Below are positions 27,812 through 35,671 of a stretch of 64,000 nucleotides of DNA, in pieces. The position numbers were made by a program, and so were the translations under genes. This DNA comes from Tunturiibacter gelidiferens (GTDB taxonomy: Bacteria > Acidobacteriota > Terriglobia > Terriglobales > Acidobacteriaceae). The notes under the pieces were generated by a model that ran no database searches, was not told the origin of the DNA, and worked only from the letters and a program-made list of their open reading frames with translations. Position 1 is the first letter of the stretch, and every line of letters starts with the position of its first letter. The stretch covers positions 62,001 to 126,000 of the forward strand of contig NZ_JACCCV010000002.1 in assembly GCF_013410115.1 (NCBI RefSeq), in the 5' to 3' direction.

Positions 27812-28594
27812 TCATGCCCGCACCAGCATCTTTGCCGCAGCATCCAGCAGAGCCGTGAAGTGCCGCTCAATCCATCCAGGCCACACCGCAAGGCTCGCGA
27901 TCAAGACCACATACGACACCATCGTCTTGATCGGGACACTAATCACGATCGAAGGCAGCTGCGGCGACAGTCTTGCCACTAACGCAATCGTCACCTCTAC
28001 TGCCAGCGCGGCAGCCATCACAGGAGCAGCAAGCTGCACCCCCGCCAGAAAGATCCCACTCGCCATCATGGCCAATGCCACCCCGGTCTTTGCTTGCATT
28101 ACTGCCTGTCCCACCGGGACAGCAGAAAAACTCCTCACCACTGCCGCCAACAAGCTCCGATCCAGCCCCGAGCCGATGATCACGAGCACTCCCAACCAGC
28201 TGAGCATTTGCCCCAGTACCGCCGTCTCGATCATCGAGTTCGGATCCAGCAGGTTCACCAGCGAAAAGCTAAACTGCAGCCCCAGCAGCGTTCCCGCAAA
28301 GGTCAGCGCCTCATTCAACAACATCAGCGAAAGCCCAAAGAGCAGCCCCACACTCAACTCGCCCAGCAGCGCCCTCCCATCAAGCACGGCGCGCGCTCCC
28401 GGAACCGTCGCCACCGCGGGCGCTAGCAGAATCGTCATCGCAAACACAAACCCAGCCTTGATCCGCGGCGCAATTGCCGAGGAGGAGAACACCGGAGCGA
28501 ATACCATCAGCCCGCTCAGCCGCACCATCACCAGAACAGCTGCCGACAAATACTGCGGCCAATCCGCCATCAATCCACTCACTTCACGATTCAT
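27812..28594 (-). CDS. fliR: Flagellar export gate protein FliR
   Basis: 260 residues with about six membrane segments, usual length. Typical FliR features are VLVMVRLSGLMVFAPVFSSSAIAPRIKAG near the N-terminus and FAGTLLGLQFSFSLVNLLDP in the middle. With FliP and FliQ it forms the core of the export channel. It follows fliQ by 8 nt. Confidence 0.95.
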   Translation of the reverse strand: MNREVSGLMADWPQYLSAAVLVMVRLSGLMVFAPVFSSSAIAPRIKAGFVFAMTILLAPAVATVPGARAVLDGRALLGELSVGLLFGLSLMLLNEALTFAGTLLGLQFSFSLVNLLDPNSMIETAVLGQMLSWLGVLVIIGSGLDRSLLAAVVRSFSAVPVGQAVMQAKTGVALAMMASGIFLAGVQLAAPVMAAALAVEVTIALVARLSPQLPSIVISVPIKTMVSYVVLIASLAVWPGWIERHFTALLDAAAKMLVRA

Positions 28595-28602
28595 AGCGGC
28601 CT

Positions 28603-28890
28603 CTATCCCAGGTATCTGTGAAAGTCAGTGAACAGCCGAACCGTGAAGCCCACTAACCGGTGCACCATCCACGGAAGCACCGCCACCGTGATGACAAAGA
28701 CCACCACCAACCTAGGCACTGCCGTCAGCGTCTGCTCCTGCACGCTCGTCAGGGTCTGCAGCAAACTCACCGCGAGACTCACCAGGGCCGCCGTCACCAG
28801 CAGCGGCGCGCTCAAAAGCATCGCCTCAATCAACACCCGCCGCATAATCTCCACTGTCTGATCCGGTCCCATCCCTGCTCCCATCGCCAC
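28603..28890 (-). CDS. fliQ: Flagellar export gate protein FliQ
   Basis: 95 residues with two membrane helices. The sequence MRRVLIEAMLLSAPLLVTA and SLLQTLTSVQEQTLTAVPRL is characteristic of FliQ. It lies between fliP (12 nt) and fliR (8 nt), the standard P-Q-R order. Confidence 0.95.
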   Translation of the reverse strand: MAMGAGMGPDQTVEIMRRVLIEAMLLSAPLLVTAALVSLAVSLLQTLTSVQEQTLTAVPRLVVVFVITVAVLPWMVHRLVGFTVRLFTDFHRYLG

Positions 28891-28902
28891 GTGCGCGCTT
28901 CC

Positions 28903-29808
28903 CTAAAAACTCTTGATCAACTGATCCGCCAGCAGACTCCAACCGTCGATCATCACGAAGAGCAGAATCTTCAGCGGAGTCGAGATCACAACCGGCGGCA
29001 GTTGCATCATGCCGATCGAAGTCGTAATGCTCGCCACCACCAGGTCCACTAAGAGGAACGGCAAAAACAAGATCGCGCCAATCTGAAATCCAGCCTTCAA
29101 CTCGCTCAGAATGTAAGCCGGAACCACCACCTGAATCGGCAGGTCCTCTCTTTTATTCGGCCGCGCAGCCATTCCTGCAGACGCAAACACAGCCAGGTCT
29201 TTCTCCCGGGCATAACGCAGCATGTAGCGCTTTACCGGAGCCACGCCCAGGTCCAGCGCCTGTTCCCCGGTGATTGTCCCCGCGCTGTAAGGAGCAACCG
29301 CAGTCTGCTCGACCTCAAGCAGAACCGGCTGCATCAGGAACCAGGTCATCATCAACGCCAGCCCCATCAAAATCTGGTTCGACGGAGCAGTCTGCGTCCC
29401 CAGCGCCTGCCGCAAAAAGTGAAACACCACCAGCAGCCGCACCATCGGCGTCATCGACAACAGCAGCGCCGGCAGCAGAGTCAACAGCGTCAACCCGACC
29501 ACGATCGACCACGGAACGCTCTTGGTTCCCGCAAGCTCCGATGCGATCGAATCGTTTTTCTTCGCTCCCGAAGTTGGCCCCGCGCTCGCGCCTAAACCAC
29601 GCACCTTCACGCCTGCTTTGCCAGTCTTTAAAGCCGCCTGTTCATGCTCCCCTACAGAGCTTCCTGCGGACTTCTTGACCCAGAACGACTCCGGCGCCAT
29701 AACGGCGGCAACCATCATCGAGCTCTCTGCCCGAGCATGGTTCGCAGGCAAAGCCATTGCTAACCCTGCCAAGGCCAATCCCAGCATCATCGGCATGACT
29801 CGTCCCAC
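28903..29808 (-). CDS. fliP: Flagellar export gate protein FliP
   Basis: 301 residues. FliP carries a cleavable signal peptide, here MGRVMPMMLGLALAGLAMALPANHARA (split over the first 27 residues). A low-complexity region of about 75 residues follows before the membrane core, which starts at VVGLTLLTLLPALLLSMTPM and includes RLLVVFHFLRQALGTQTAPSN. The spacer makes it longer than E. coli FliP (245). FliP forms the pentameric core of the export gate. Its first 22 nt overlap the end of fliO. Confidence 0.95.
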   Translation of the reverse strand: MGRVMPMMLGLALAGLAMALPANHARAESSMMVAAVMAPESFWVKKSAGSSVGEHEQAALKTGKAGVKVRGLGASAGPTSGAKKNDSIASELAGTKSVPWSIVVGLTLLTLLPALLLSMTPMVRLLVVFHFLRQALGTQTAPSNQILMGLALMMTWFLMQPVLLEVEQTAVAPYSAGTITGEQALDLGVAPVKRYMLRYAREKDLAVFASAGMAARPNKREDLPIQVVVPAYILSELKAGFQIGAILFLPFLLVDLVVASITTSIGMMQLPPVVISTPLKILLFVMIDGWSLLADQLIKSF

Positions 29809-30113
29809 CTATCCGCAGCGAAATCGAGCGTTGCCTCAGCCTTCAACCGCACAATCGTATCGACACTTTCGAAGCTGCCTCCAACCAGAAAGCTCTCCCC
29901 TGCACAGGTCACCAGCATCAGTTGACGTCTCCCGCCAAGAGGCAACGTCTCCACCAGCTGAAGCTTCTTCTCTTGAGAAACTCGTTGCCCGCGCCAACCT
30001 CGCACTAAGCCAAGTACCCATCCGGCCAGGCCCTCTACCTCGTATGCCGACGCTTCGTCCAAATTCGGTCTCACACCCCGCAAAAGCCGCATCTCAACTC
30101 TCCGTCTCAACAC
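29787..30113 (-). CDS. fliO: FliO-like flagellar export assembly protein, membrane helix unclear
   Basis: 108 residues. The stretch KLQLVETLPLGGRRQLMLVTC followed by GESFLVGGSFESVDTI is the conserved cytoplasmic domain of FliO, which stabilises FliP during assembly. Position directly before fliP agrees. FliO normally has one N-terminal membrane helix; here the first 40 residues are charged, with only a weak hydrophobic patch (LAGWVLGLVRGW). The true start could lie elsewhere or the protein may be peripheral. It overlaps fliP by 22 nt. Confidence 0.7.
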   Translation of the reverse strand: MLRRRVEMRLLRGVRPNLDEASAYEVEGLAGWVLGLVRGWRGQRVSQEKKLQLVETLPLGGRRQLMLVTCAGESFLVGGSFESVDTIVRLKAEATLDFAADRWDESCR

Positions 30114-30177
30114 TTTGTCCTATTTGTAACTTCGTCTGATCGTCCCTACTAGTAGCCCGCCGCTGTCCACTCGGTCC

Positions 30178-30519
30178 CTAGCCCAGCCGCGTCACCCTAA
30201 GTCCCATTCGTTGGTCCACTACCTCAAACTCACTCCAACCCAGTTGCACCTGGCCAACCATCAGCGGCACGTCCTCGGTTTCAGGCGAGACGCTTTCAAA
30301 GACCTGCCCTACCTTCAACGTCAACAGGTCCCGGACCCTGAATCGGTTCAGAGCCACTCCAACCCGCATCGTGATCCGTAGCTGCGACAGAGTCTCCCAC
30401 GAGGGATGTGCCTCAATCCGTGTCATCCATGGTGCGTCCGGCGGCGTCCTGACTAGATCCAGACTTGTCTTCCCCGCACCCTCTGCACTGAGCACCGCCA
30501 GCTCCGTCCCTGTCATCAT
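30178..30519 (-). CDS. Second FliN-like SpoA-domain protein
   Basis: 113 residues. The C-terminal half is a SpoA domain: SWETLSQLRITMRVGVALNRF, then RVRDLLTLKVGQVFES and LMVGQVQLGWSEFEVVDQRMGLRVTRLG. It sits between fliL and fliO, the slot normally held by fliM-fliN. The standard fliM and fliN are at the far end of the run (22399, 22076). It diverges from the other FliN, with an extra 40-residue N-terminus and Trp/Glu substitutions in the last strands. It could form FliN heterodimers in the C-ring or act as an export docking variant, like FliY in other bacteria. Confidence 0.8.
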   Translation of the reverse strand: MMTGTELAVLSAEGAGKTSLDLVRTPPDAPWMTRIEAHPSWETLSQLRITMRVGVALNRFRVRDLLTLKVGQVFESVSPETEDVPLMVGQVQLGWSEFEVVDQRMGLRVTRLG

Positions 30520-30560
30520 CTCTCCCCCCTCTTCTTCTCTGCAGCAAGCCAGATATCGTG

Positions 30561-31145
30561 TCAGCGCTGAACCAGAAAATCGGTGAAGAACACATCCATC
30601 ACCTTCAAATCAGTGTTGTGTTCGGCCAACGCACCTTTCAACTCGGCCTTCAGTTGTTCCTTTCCATCGACAGCCAGCAAGCGATCCGCAGTCTGTCTCC
30701 CCAGCACCGTCAGCATCGTGTCTCGCACCGACGCCACCGCATCACTGGTCTCCTTATCTTTGGGCTTCTCTTCCTTGGGCTTGGCCTCTTTGCCTTCCGC
30801 GGCGTCAACCACACGTAGGGTCATCGCCACCCGCAGGTAAGAGCTGCCACCTGCATCCGCCAGGTTCACCAGTAGCGGTTCCAGCACCATGGCGTGTGTC
30901 GTGGCTGGTGCCGCGACCTCCGCCTTACGAGCCGAGCTTTCTCGCCCCGGCAGCCGGCCTGTCCGCGCCAGGTAATACACAACGCCCCCAACACCCAACG
31001 TAGCAACGAGAACTCCCACCACCACAGCGATCAACAAGGGAATAAGGGGAAACTTAGCTGCCACCGGAGCCGCCACCGAAGTGGAAGAGGAATCCGGAGG
31101 AACCGTAGAAGAGGCGCCAGCAAGAACTGTAGGTGAAGTAGCCAT
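30561..31145 (-). CDS. fliL: Flagellar basal body-associated protein FliL
   Basis: 194 residues. An Ala/Pro/Ser-rich N-terminus is followed by a single membrane helix (FPLIPLLIAVVVGVLVATLGV, about 33-60) and a periplasmic domain with the FliL pattern MVLEPLLVNLADAGGSSYLRV and the C-terminal VMDVFFTDFLVQ. FliL surrounds the stator units and raises motor torque. A Lys/Glu-rich insertion (KEAKPKEEKPKDKE) lies in the middle of the domain. It starts about 200 nt after flgE ends, the largest gap in the export-gate part of the run. Confidence 0.9.
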   Translation of the reverse strand: MATSPTVLAGASSTVPPDSSSTSVAAPVAAKFPLIPLLIAVVVGVLVATLGVGGVVYYLARTGRLPGRESSARKAEVAAPATTHAMVLEPLLVNLADAGGSSYLRVAMTLRVVDAAEGKEAKPKEEKPKDKETSDAVASVRDTMLTVLGRQTADRLLAVDGKEQLKAELKGALAEHNTDLKVMDVFFTDFLVQR

Positions 31146-31344
31146 GATGCCTGGAGAGATTGCAAGCGGGTGGCCAGTCCAGCGTTCGCTAACATTAGCG
31201 ATTCTTCAGGATCGTCGCCGCAAGGCTCATCCCGCAGCCCTCGATCCATGCCAAGGAGAAAGAACAGTCGAGGCGGCCAGCCGGTAGAACCCCTCTTCCG
31301 GGTCCCGCACCCGCTAAGCCGCCTCAACCTGCTTCAGGAAAATG

Positions 31345-32790
31345 CTACCGAACCATCGCGATCACATCCTGCGAGATCGTATCGAAGGTCGTCACCGTCT
31401 TCGAGTTGGCCTCGAACGCTCTCTGCGCAACAATCAGATTAGAGAACTCTGTCGAGATATTGACGTTGGACTGCTCGAGTGTACTGTCATCCACGGCACC
31501 GCGCCCGCCAGTTCCGGCCACACCTGCAACCGCCTGCCCCGAGGCCCCAGTCGTCTGGAAGTTATTCCCCCCGACCGACACCAATCCCTGCACGTTGGCA
31601 ACATTCGCCACCGCAACCTGGCCGATCGTCTCCGAGTTGCCGTTGCTGAACTTAGCTTGAATCACGCCACTGGGGTCTACGGTGAATCCCGTATAGTTGC
31701 CGCTCGCAAACCCATCCTGAGGAGTCGCCCCGTTGCTGTTCGCAGACGCCAACTGGCTAATCAGCGGGGTTGTGCCGGCGCCATCCAGGTTCCAGTTGAA
31801 GCTGAGATTGCTCGCTCCATCTGCCAATCCCGTAAACGTAATCGGACCCGGAACCGTACTCACTGGACCAAGGTTCGTCCAGACAACCTGATTGGCTCCC
31901 GCGTTATCGGTTGTAGTTGATCCTGGTGCCGCGCCCCAGACCGGGGCCGCGCCCCCGGTAGTGCCGGTGCCTGAAATCGAGGTCACCTTCTCCAGATTGC
32001 CGTTCGAATCAACGACAGTGCTTCCGACGGTCACCGCAGTAGAAGTCGGCCACGTTGGCGTCGTCGGCGTCTGCGGAGGAATCAGATTCCCCGACGTGTC
32101 GAAGCTTAGAGTCCCCGTCGCGTTCGCCGATCCGGCTGCATCGCCCGCAGGCAGTGTCACAGAGTAGCTCCAGGTGTTCGTAGCGGTTTTGTCATAGGTA
32201 ATCGTTGCCTGATGGCTCTGACCGAGCGAGTCAAAGATCTCTACCGGCGTCGTAAACGTTGTGCCAACCGTTGCTCCAGAGTTCAAGTTAGCTGTCACTG
32301 AAATATTCTGTGTTGCCTGCGCTCCTTCGGTGGCACCCACCGGAAGCGTAATCGGCTGCGGATTGGTGTTGGTGTTTACCACGCCAGCCGTCGCCGGATA
32401 GCCCAGAACAAACTGACCGTCCTGAGTAGTCAAACTTCCGTTATTGGCCACCGTGAAGTTACCCGCCCTGGTCAGTGACTGCTGACCGTTCTGCTCCACG
32501 ATGAAAAAGCCATTCCCATCCAAAGCCATATCGCTCGTATTCCCATTGGCATCCGGCAGAAGCGTTCCCTCACTGAAGTCAGTACTCGTCGAGCCGACCT
32601 TGGTTCCCGATCCAACCTGAATCGGATCGCCCGCTCCCGACTCTCCGAGCTGTTGGTGGAACAGATCTTCAAACGAGGTGGTCTGCCCTTTATAGGCAAC
32701 TGTGTTAAGGTTCGCCAGATTGTTTCCAATCGTGTTCAGCGCCGTCGAATCAGCTTCCAATCCTGACAGTGCAATCGAAAAATTTCCCAT
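31345..32790 (-). CDS. flgE: Flagellar hook protein FlgE with an inserted domain
   Basis: 481 residues, longer than E. coli FlgE (402). The N-terminal D0 motif MGNFSIALSGLEADSTALNT and NLANLNTVAYKGQTTSFEDLF is clear, as are MALDGNGFFIVEQNG and the C-terminal SNVNISTEFSNLIVAQRAFEAN with SKTVTTFDTISQDVI. Residues about 240-313 (31852-32073) do not look like hook protein: the pattern TPTWPTSTAVTVGSTVVDSNG with GAAPVWGAAPGSTTTDN and VVWTNLGP resembles a small beta module found in secreted and phage proteins. It is placed in the surface-exposed D2 region, so it should project from the hook. Confidence 0.94.
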   Translation of the reverse strand: MGNFSIALSGLEADSTALNTIGNNLANLNTVAYKGQTTSFEDLFHQQLGESGAGDPIQVGSGTKVGSTSTDFSEGTLLPDANGNTSDMALDGNGFFIVEQNGQQSLTRAGNFTVANNGSLTTQDGQFVLGYPATAGVVNTNTNPQPITLPVGATEGAQATQNISVTANLNSGATVGTTFTTPVEIFDSLGQSHQATITYDKTATNTWSYSVTLPAGDAAGSANATGTLSFDTSGNLIPPQTPTTPTWPTSTAVTVGSTVVDSNGNLEKVTSISGTGTTGGAAPVWGAAPGSTTTDNAGANQVVWTNLGPVSTVPGPITFTGLADGASNLSFNWNLDGAGTTPLISQLASANSNGATPQDGFASGNYTGFTVDPSGVIQAKFSNGNSETIGQVAVANVANVQGLVSVGGNNFQTTGASGQAVAGVAGTGGRGAVDDSTLEQSNVNISTEFSNLIVAQRAFEANSKTVTTFDTISQDVIAMVR

Positions 32791-32873
32791 CGTCTTCTCC
32801 TTGGTCTTTCTGTTTGTCGTTCTGCTGATAGCGGTCCGCTCTCAAGGAACGCTACGGACTGTCAATGTTTGTC

Positions 32874-33338
32874 TTAGCTCGCGGTAGAGCCGCCCCATAT
32901 CGCGTTCTGTCCCGGAATCGTCTGCAGACCCGATGCAGCATTCGCACTCGCAACTGCGGCAGCCGCGTTCGAGCCCGATCCGGAGCCAGAGCCAGAACCG
33001 GAAGAAGGTGACACTGCACCATCCAGTGTCCCAATCCCTTGATTAATCGAAATCAGCTGTTCAAGGCTATTCACCTGTGCCAACTGCGTAATGTATTGGT
33101 TTGGATCCGTCGGCTGGGTAGGATCCTGATTTTTCAACTCGCTGACTAGCAGAGTAAGAAAGTCCTGCGACGTAATATCGGACGAACCAGCCGAGGAACT
33201 GCTCGCACTACTCGGACTACTGCTTGAATCTTTTGGCGTCGCCTTTACCGCCGCGCTTCGCGGAGCCAGAGCCGAAGCCACTGTTCCCGCTGCTGAACTC
33301 CCTGATCCTGCAATCAAATTTCCCAAAGACCAATCCAT
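32874..33338 (-). CDS. flgD: Hook-capping protein FlgD, N-terminal domain only
   Basis: 154 residues. The conserved FlgD region is DFLTLLVSELKNQDPTQPTD followed by NQYITQLAQVNSLEQLISIN (about 55-105). The first 50 residues are Ala/Ser rich, and the C-terminus is a Gly/Ser repeat followed by an Ala/Asn stretch. The tudor and Ig-like C-terminal domains of enteric FlgD (231 residues) are absent; short FlgD proteins are known in other phyla. It caps the growing hook and lies between fliK and flgE. Confidence 0.9.
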   Translation of the reverse strand: MDWSLGNLIAGSGSSAAGTVASALAPRSAAVKATPKDSSSSPSSASSSSAGSSDITSQDFLTLLVSELKNQDPTQPTDPNQYITQLAQVNSLEQLISINQGIGTLDGAVSPSSGSGSGSGSGSNAAAAVASANAASGLQTIPGQNAIWGGSTAS

Positions 33339-33383
33339 TGTTCCTCTCCTCGTGTCTTATGTTGCTGAAACTAATTCCCTCGG

Positions 33384-35117
33384 TTATGCCCTAACGCTTA
33401 ACCAGCTTCCACCGCTCCCATACGTCGCCAGCGGTAACGTCCCATCCTCATCAACTCCGTGCAAACCCTGATAACTCGTAACGTCTTTCGCACCCCCCGC
33501 AGCCGCCTTCACAGAGCCCTGTTGTTGTGCTCCTTCATTGCTCTGCCGCGGCGTCTGCCCGCTCCCTCCACTCGCTGGTCCAACAGGGGTACCGCGAGAC
33601 TCCGCCCCCGCGCTCGCCGTTGGATGAACGACAACCGTGTTCACCGCAACCTTCTCCGACTGAAGATAAGCCGTCAGCGATGGAAGCTCCCGATGCAGCA
33701 TCTCCTGACTCGCCGCCGACGGCGCCGACACCGATGCGTTCACCACCCCGCCGTCCGTAATCTCTGCCCGAACCTTCAACCACCCATGTGTTCCATCCGG
33801 GATACCAACCTCAAGCGCCGTTGGAGTCGCAGACAAGGTTCGCGGCATCGGCTCTGTGGATCGTGCGACACTACCCAAGCCATCCTGCTCTCTCAATCCA
33901 TTCGACAAGCTCGTTGTAGAGGTGCTGCCTCCTCCGCCGGGCAGCTTCGCTAATCCCGTGACAAACGACGTTGCCGCTCCTGCCGTAGCATCAGCTCCCG
34001 GCGCCGGTGCATGAACCGTTGCCACAGAAGGCTCGCCAGTCAACCGTGTCTTCGTATCACTGTCACCTCCCGCACTCGCCGCTACCACCTGCAATCTCTC
34101 TCCTTTCGCATCGGGTTTCGCCGGTGCAATCGAGTCGCCTGGAGCTGCCACCGTTGTCTCACGATCCGAAACGGAGGTCTTCGTGTCATGCACAGAATTC
34201 TCGCTGGCCGACTCGTTGGTAGGCGCAGACAAAGGCGTAACCCCGAAGGATCTGCTTGTCATAGGAGCGCTGCCAGAGCCTAATCCGCTCTTGTCGCCCT
34301 CAGGTTTGAGTGTGATATTCGAAGTCGCAACGGGCGCGACAGGCACACCCATCACAACAGGCACAGCCGTATTATGGCCTGCGGTCGGATTGGACGACGG
34401 GACAACAACTACATGCGTCGATTTCGTATCGTTGGCTATCGGAGGCACTGTTGCGGCACCGCTCTTCGCAGCCGCAGCAGTCTGAGAAGGCTCTCCCTCC
34501 TGCGTCTTCGTTGCTGTCTTCTTCACCGGAGCAACTTCCTGGGTCTTGCCCGATACCAGGGTCTCTCTCTGAGCCACTGGTGCCTGAACATTAGACATCT
34601 GAATCTGACTCTTGCCCGCTTGATGCTCCAGTGGTATCGCTTCGTCCGCCTGCAAGGGATCGGTCGAGGCAACGTAAGGAGCCGCTGGGGTCTCAGCCTC
34701 GTTCTCTTCCGTGTTCACGGGAAGTTCGGCAACCTGCGTCTCTGTATCTTTTGTCTTCGTCTGAACCTGCGTCCCCGCCGCGGTCGCAGTATGCAATGGC
34801 ACAGTCTTTCCTTCATGGATGTCTTTGTTCTCAACCAGGGCTCGTATCTCCTGGCCGCCGCCCGCCCTTGCCTTAGCAACGTTCGCCAAGTCGGGCATGT
34901 CGATCAGGTTCTTCGCGGTTGATTCCATCTTTCCATTCGACGTATCGGTTGGCGTCGCAACCATGGAGTCTTTCGCCAAAATTCCAGGAGCGATCTCTAC
35001 GCGAGCATCGAGGGTCTGCGCGAACGTCGGCCCTTCGAGCTGCTCTATGTCGTGAGCAACCGTCTGCTTACTGCTCTGCTCTGCACCCATAGCCATCAGA
35101 ATCGCCGTACTCATCAT
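33384..35117 (-). CDS. fliK: Flagellar hook-length control protein FliK
   Basis: 577 residues from the ATG at 35117 (GAGGA just upstream); an in-frame ATG at 35162 gives 15 more, poorly conserved-looking residues. Most of the protein is low-complexity Thr/Ser/Ala/Glu, as expected for the ruler part of FliK. The C-terminal domain at about 455-535 carries the Flg_hook pattern: LEVGIPDGTHGWLKVRAEITDGGVVNASVSA and EMLHRELPSLTAYLQSEKVA. This domain contacts FlhB to stop hook export. Assignment relies on that domain and on position between fliJ and flgD. Confidence 0.85.
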   Translation of the reverse strand: MMSTAILMAMGAEQSSKQTVAHDIEQLEGPTFAQTLDARVEIAPGILAKDSMVATPTDTSNGKMESTAKNLIDMPDLANVAKARAGGGQEIRALVENKDIHEGKTVPLHTATAAGTQVQTKTKDTETQVAELPVNTEENEAETPAAPYVASTDPLQADEAIPLEHQAGKSQIQMSNVQAPVAQRETLVSGKTQEVAPVKKTATKTQEGEPSQTAAAAKSGAATVPPIANDTKSTHVVVVPSSNPTAGHNTAVPVVMGVPVAPVATSNITLKPEGDKSGLGSGSAPMTSRSFGVTPLSAPTNESASENSVHDTKTSVSDRETTVAAPGDSIAPAKPDAKGERLQVVAASAGGDSDTKTRLTGEPSVATVHAPAPGADATAGAATSFVTGLAKLPGGGGSTSTTSLSNGLREQDGLGSVARSTEPMPRTLSATPTALEVGIPDGTHGWLKVRAEITDGGVVNASVSAPSAASQEMLHRELPSLTAYLQSEKVAVNTVVVHPTASAGAESRGTPVGPASGGSGQTPRQSNEGAQQQGSVKAAAGGAKDVTSYQGLHGVDEDGTLPLATYGSGGSWLSVRA

Positions 35118-35185
35118 CTCGGTCCTCGCCCATCTCCTGCGACTGGTGCAAATGCAATCCACGTTCCAAACTCGCCGCGAAATGA

Positions 35186-35668
35186 TTAGGAGGCCTTCAT
35201 CTGCTCACCCTCTTCTGCCTTCTCCTTCGCGTCGGTCCATCGCCGTCGCGACAGAAATAGATCATCGGAGGAGGATTGCACCCTTCTGCCCTCTTCGATC
35301 GCCGCCCGCGCCTCCATCTCTTCAAAGACACGTTTCATCTGTTCTTTCTTCAATCGGCTCGCGACATACTGTTCTCTCGCTGCATCACTCAGCTCCTGGC
35401 GCTCCACACGAATATGTTCCAGCTTCTGCCGCCTCCACCCCGCGGTCTCCTGTTGGGTTTCGGACATCATCCAACCCACACGATCACCCACGGTCAATGC
35501 TTCACGCCCATCGATACGAGCCGTCTGCGCCACACTTTGCTCTACCGAAATCGCCTGCTGTGCCTCGCGAACAGCTGTTGTCAACCTTTGCAACTCGGTC
35601 GAGTGCATCTGTTCGACTGCGGCGTACAGGTTCATCAATCGCTGTAGGGTCTCTAAACGTGTCGACAT
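35186..35668 (-). CDS. fliJ: Flagellar export chaperone FliJ
   Basis: 160 residues, almost entirely charged helix with heptad-like hydrophobic spacing (LETLQRLMNLYAAVEQMHS and further to the C-terminus), the antiparallel coiled coil expected of FliJ. FliJ inserts in the FliI hexamer like a gamma subunit and recycles export chaperones. It lies 3 nt after fliI. The sequence of FliJ is poorly conserved, so position supports the call as much as the sequence. Confidence 0.88.
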   Translation of the reverse strand: MSTRLETLQRLMNLYAAVEQMHSTELQRLTTAVREAQQAISVEQSVAQTARIDGREALTVGDRVGWMMSETQQETAGWRRQKLEHIRVERQELSDAAREQYVASRLKKEQMKRVFEEMEARAAIEEGRRVQSSSDDLFLSRRRWTDAKEKAEEGEQMKAS

Positions 35669-35671
35669 TCT

